Of a DNA stretch of 35,443 nucleotides, positions 35,002 to 35,443 are shown piece after piece. Source of the DNA: Cytophagales bacterium (lineage in GTDB: Bacteria > Bacteroidota > Bacteroidia > Cytophagales > 172606-1); contig JAUJNL010000026.1 of the NCBI GenBank assembly GCA_030448185.1, forward strand, positions 1 through 35,443, in the 5' to 3' direction. A program made the position numbers and the translations under genes. How positions within the stretch are numbered: the stretch's first letter is position 1; every line of letters starts with the position of its first letter. The notes below the pieces were generated by a model. It ran no database searches, was not told where the DNA came from, and worked only from the letters and a program-made list of their open reading frames with translations.

Positions 35002-35224
35002 GTAAGGTAGGTTTTTAAATAAAAAGTTTGAACGAAACCTACCTGAACCAGAAGTTTTACCTTGGGGAGGAAGCAGTCAACGTTGGATGAAAAGGTACTT
35101 ATGCAGAAACGGATCGTATTGTCAGTGAGGATAAAATCCGTGCAAATCAGAGATTACGGCCTTACAATGGCCTTTCTCCCTTACCTGCCAATCTTCTCAA
35201 GAATGTACAGACGGCTGGATATAC
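35002..35224. other. Intergenic sequence upstream of the kinase
   Basis: No convincing gene. A 62-codon plus-strand ORF (35062-35250) runs into the hairpin and resembles nothing I know. An alternative frame reads RLRPYNGLSPLPANLLKNVQ, which looks more protein-like but has no start and ends inside the hairpin arm. Confidence 0.35.
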
Positions 35225-35270
35225 CCTTATGCTGCGTCTTATCTTACTAAAGATAAGACGCAGCATAAGG
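35225..35270. terminator. Perfect 21-bp stem, 4-base loop hairpin
   Basis: The arm at 35225-35245 (CCTTATGCTGCGTCTTATCT plus T) is the exact complement of 35250-35270, with loop ACTA. No T-run follows on either strand, so intrinsic termination is doubtful. A bidirectional terminator or two abutting element ends are alternatives. Confidence 0.45.
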
Positions 35271-35360
35271 TGAACGGGGATTTCCAGTAAAAAGGTTTCT
35301 TGAAACTGGAAAACAATTCACTAACCTTCCCGTAGAGTTAACTTTTGACGGCCTGCCCCG

Positions 35361-35443
35361 TTAGCCAGATTTATCACAATGTAACGTCATAGCTATGGCA
35401 GGTTCATCAATAGCTATGGCAGGTTCATCAATAGCTATGGCAG
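35361..35443 (-). CDS. Possible C-terminal end of a protein with 7-residue repeats, runs off the window
   Basis: On the minus strand a frame entering from the right edge reads AIAIDEP repeated, then AIAMTLHCDKSG and a TAA at 35361-35363. The 21-bp DNA repeat keeps this frame open. The plus-strand frame (IAMAGSS repeats) is also open, so strand and reality are uncertain. I recognise no family. Confidence 0.25.
   Translation of the reverse strand, partial: AIAIDEPAIAIDEPAIAMTLHCDKSG
35389..35443 (+). repeat. 21-bp tandem repeat, 2.6 copies, truncated by the window edge
   Basis: The unit ATAGCTATGGCAGGTTCATC plus A occurs at 35389-35409 and 35410-35430 without change, with a third partial copy to 35443. 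The array probably continues beyond the window. Confidence 0.9.

Noticed and set aside
35062..35250. 62-codon plus-strand ORF near the right edge
   Set aside because: No recognisable domain and its end runs into the hairpin arm; an alternative frame looks no worse.

Overview
The window reads as chromosomal DNA of a Bacteroidota bacterium, probably of the order Cytophagales. That placement is inferred from an ECF sigma / FecR / SusC / SusD / sulfatase locus, DUF4136 and outer-membrane beta-barrel proteins, many Bacteroidota-style lipoproteins, and start codons that rarely have a Shine-Dalgarno sequence. It is an accessory, heavily rearranged stretch. Intact genes are interleaved with insertion-sequence wrecks, gene stumps and genes broken by one- or two-base indels.

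Layout. 1-1.9 kb: a headless serine recombinase, an internally deleted ISL3-family element with intact 25-bp ends, and a decapitated ECF sigma gene. 2.8-4.4 kb: an intact lipoprotein glucose/sorbosone dehydrogenase. 4.4-6.3 kb: a graveyard holding an unknown frameshifted gene, a small ORF, a group II intron reverse-transcriptase fragment and an NTF2/SnoaL-like fragment. 6.3-15.5 kb: a sulfated-polysaccharide utilisation locus on the + strand (sigma factor with two frameshifts, FecR anti-sigma, STN-bearing SusC, SusD, an internally deleted sulfatase, a full sulfatase). 15.6-18.6 kb: minus-strand genes of visibly higher GC (a 31-codon stump of a histidine kinase, its OmpR-type regulator, a frameshifted lipoprotein, an MscS channel, a DUF4136 lipoprotein). 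19.0-19.7 kb: a PorT-like outer-membrane barrel behind three copies of a 14-bp repeat. 19.9-24.6 kb: a palindromic MITE-like repeat, a kinase fragment cut by a decayed IS66 element, an IS256 scrap, a frameshifted lipoprotein, an apparently intact IS200 element and an ISAs1-type scrap. 24.8-26.5 kb: a GC-rich SMP-30/gluconolactonase gene followed by a 74-bp attC-like site, set between two related small membrane-protein ORFs. 26.5-32.4 kb: a degraded Wadjet (JetABC) anti-plasmid locus whose JetC is fused in frame to a coiled coil-PAS-HisKA segment. 32.5-35.4 kb: a second MITE copy, a lipoprotein esterase, a third palindrome, a PAS histidine kinase, a perfect 21-bp hairpin and a 21-bp tandem repeat that runs off the window.

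How the parts work together. The SusC/SusD pair would import oligosaccharides, the sulfatases would desulfate them, and the sigma/FecR pair would switch the locus on through the STN domain of SusC. The broken sigma gene and shortened first sulfatase suggest the locus is impaired. The Wadjet genes would encode an SMC-like complex that restricts plasmids, but JetA and JetB are frameshifted, JetC has lost its C-terminal ATPase half and JetD is absent. The strongest candidates for something new are the 1240-residue JetC-sensor chimera, the integron-type cassette in a Bacteroidota chromosome and the two-copy MITE family. The number of indel-broken genes means assembly error must be excluded before decay is claimed. 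No translated-homology or structure search was run; family calls rest on motif recognition.
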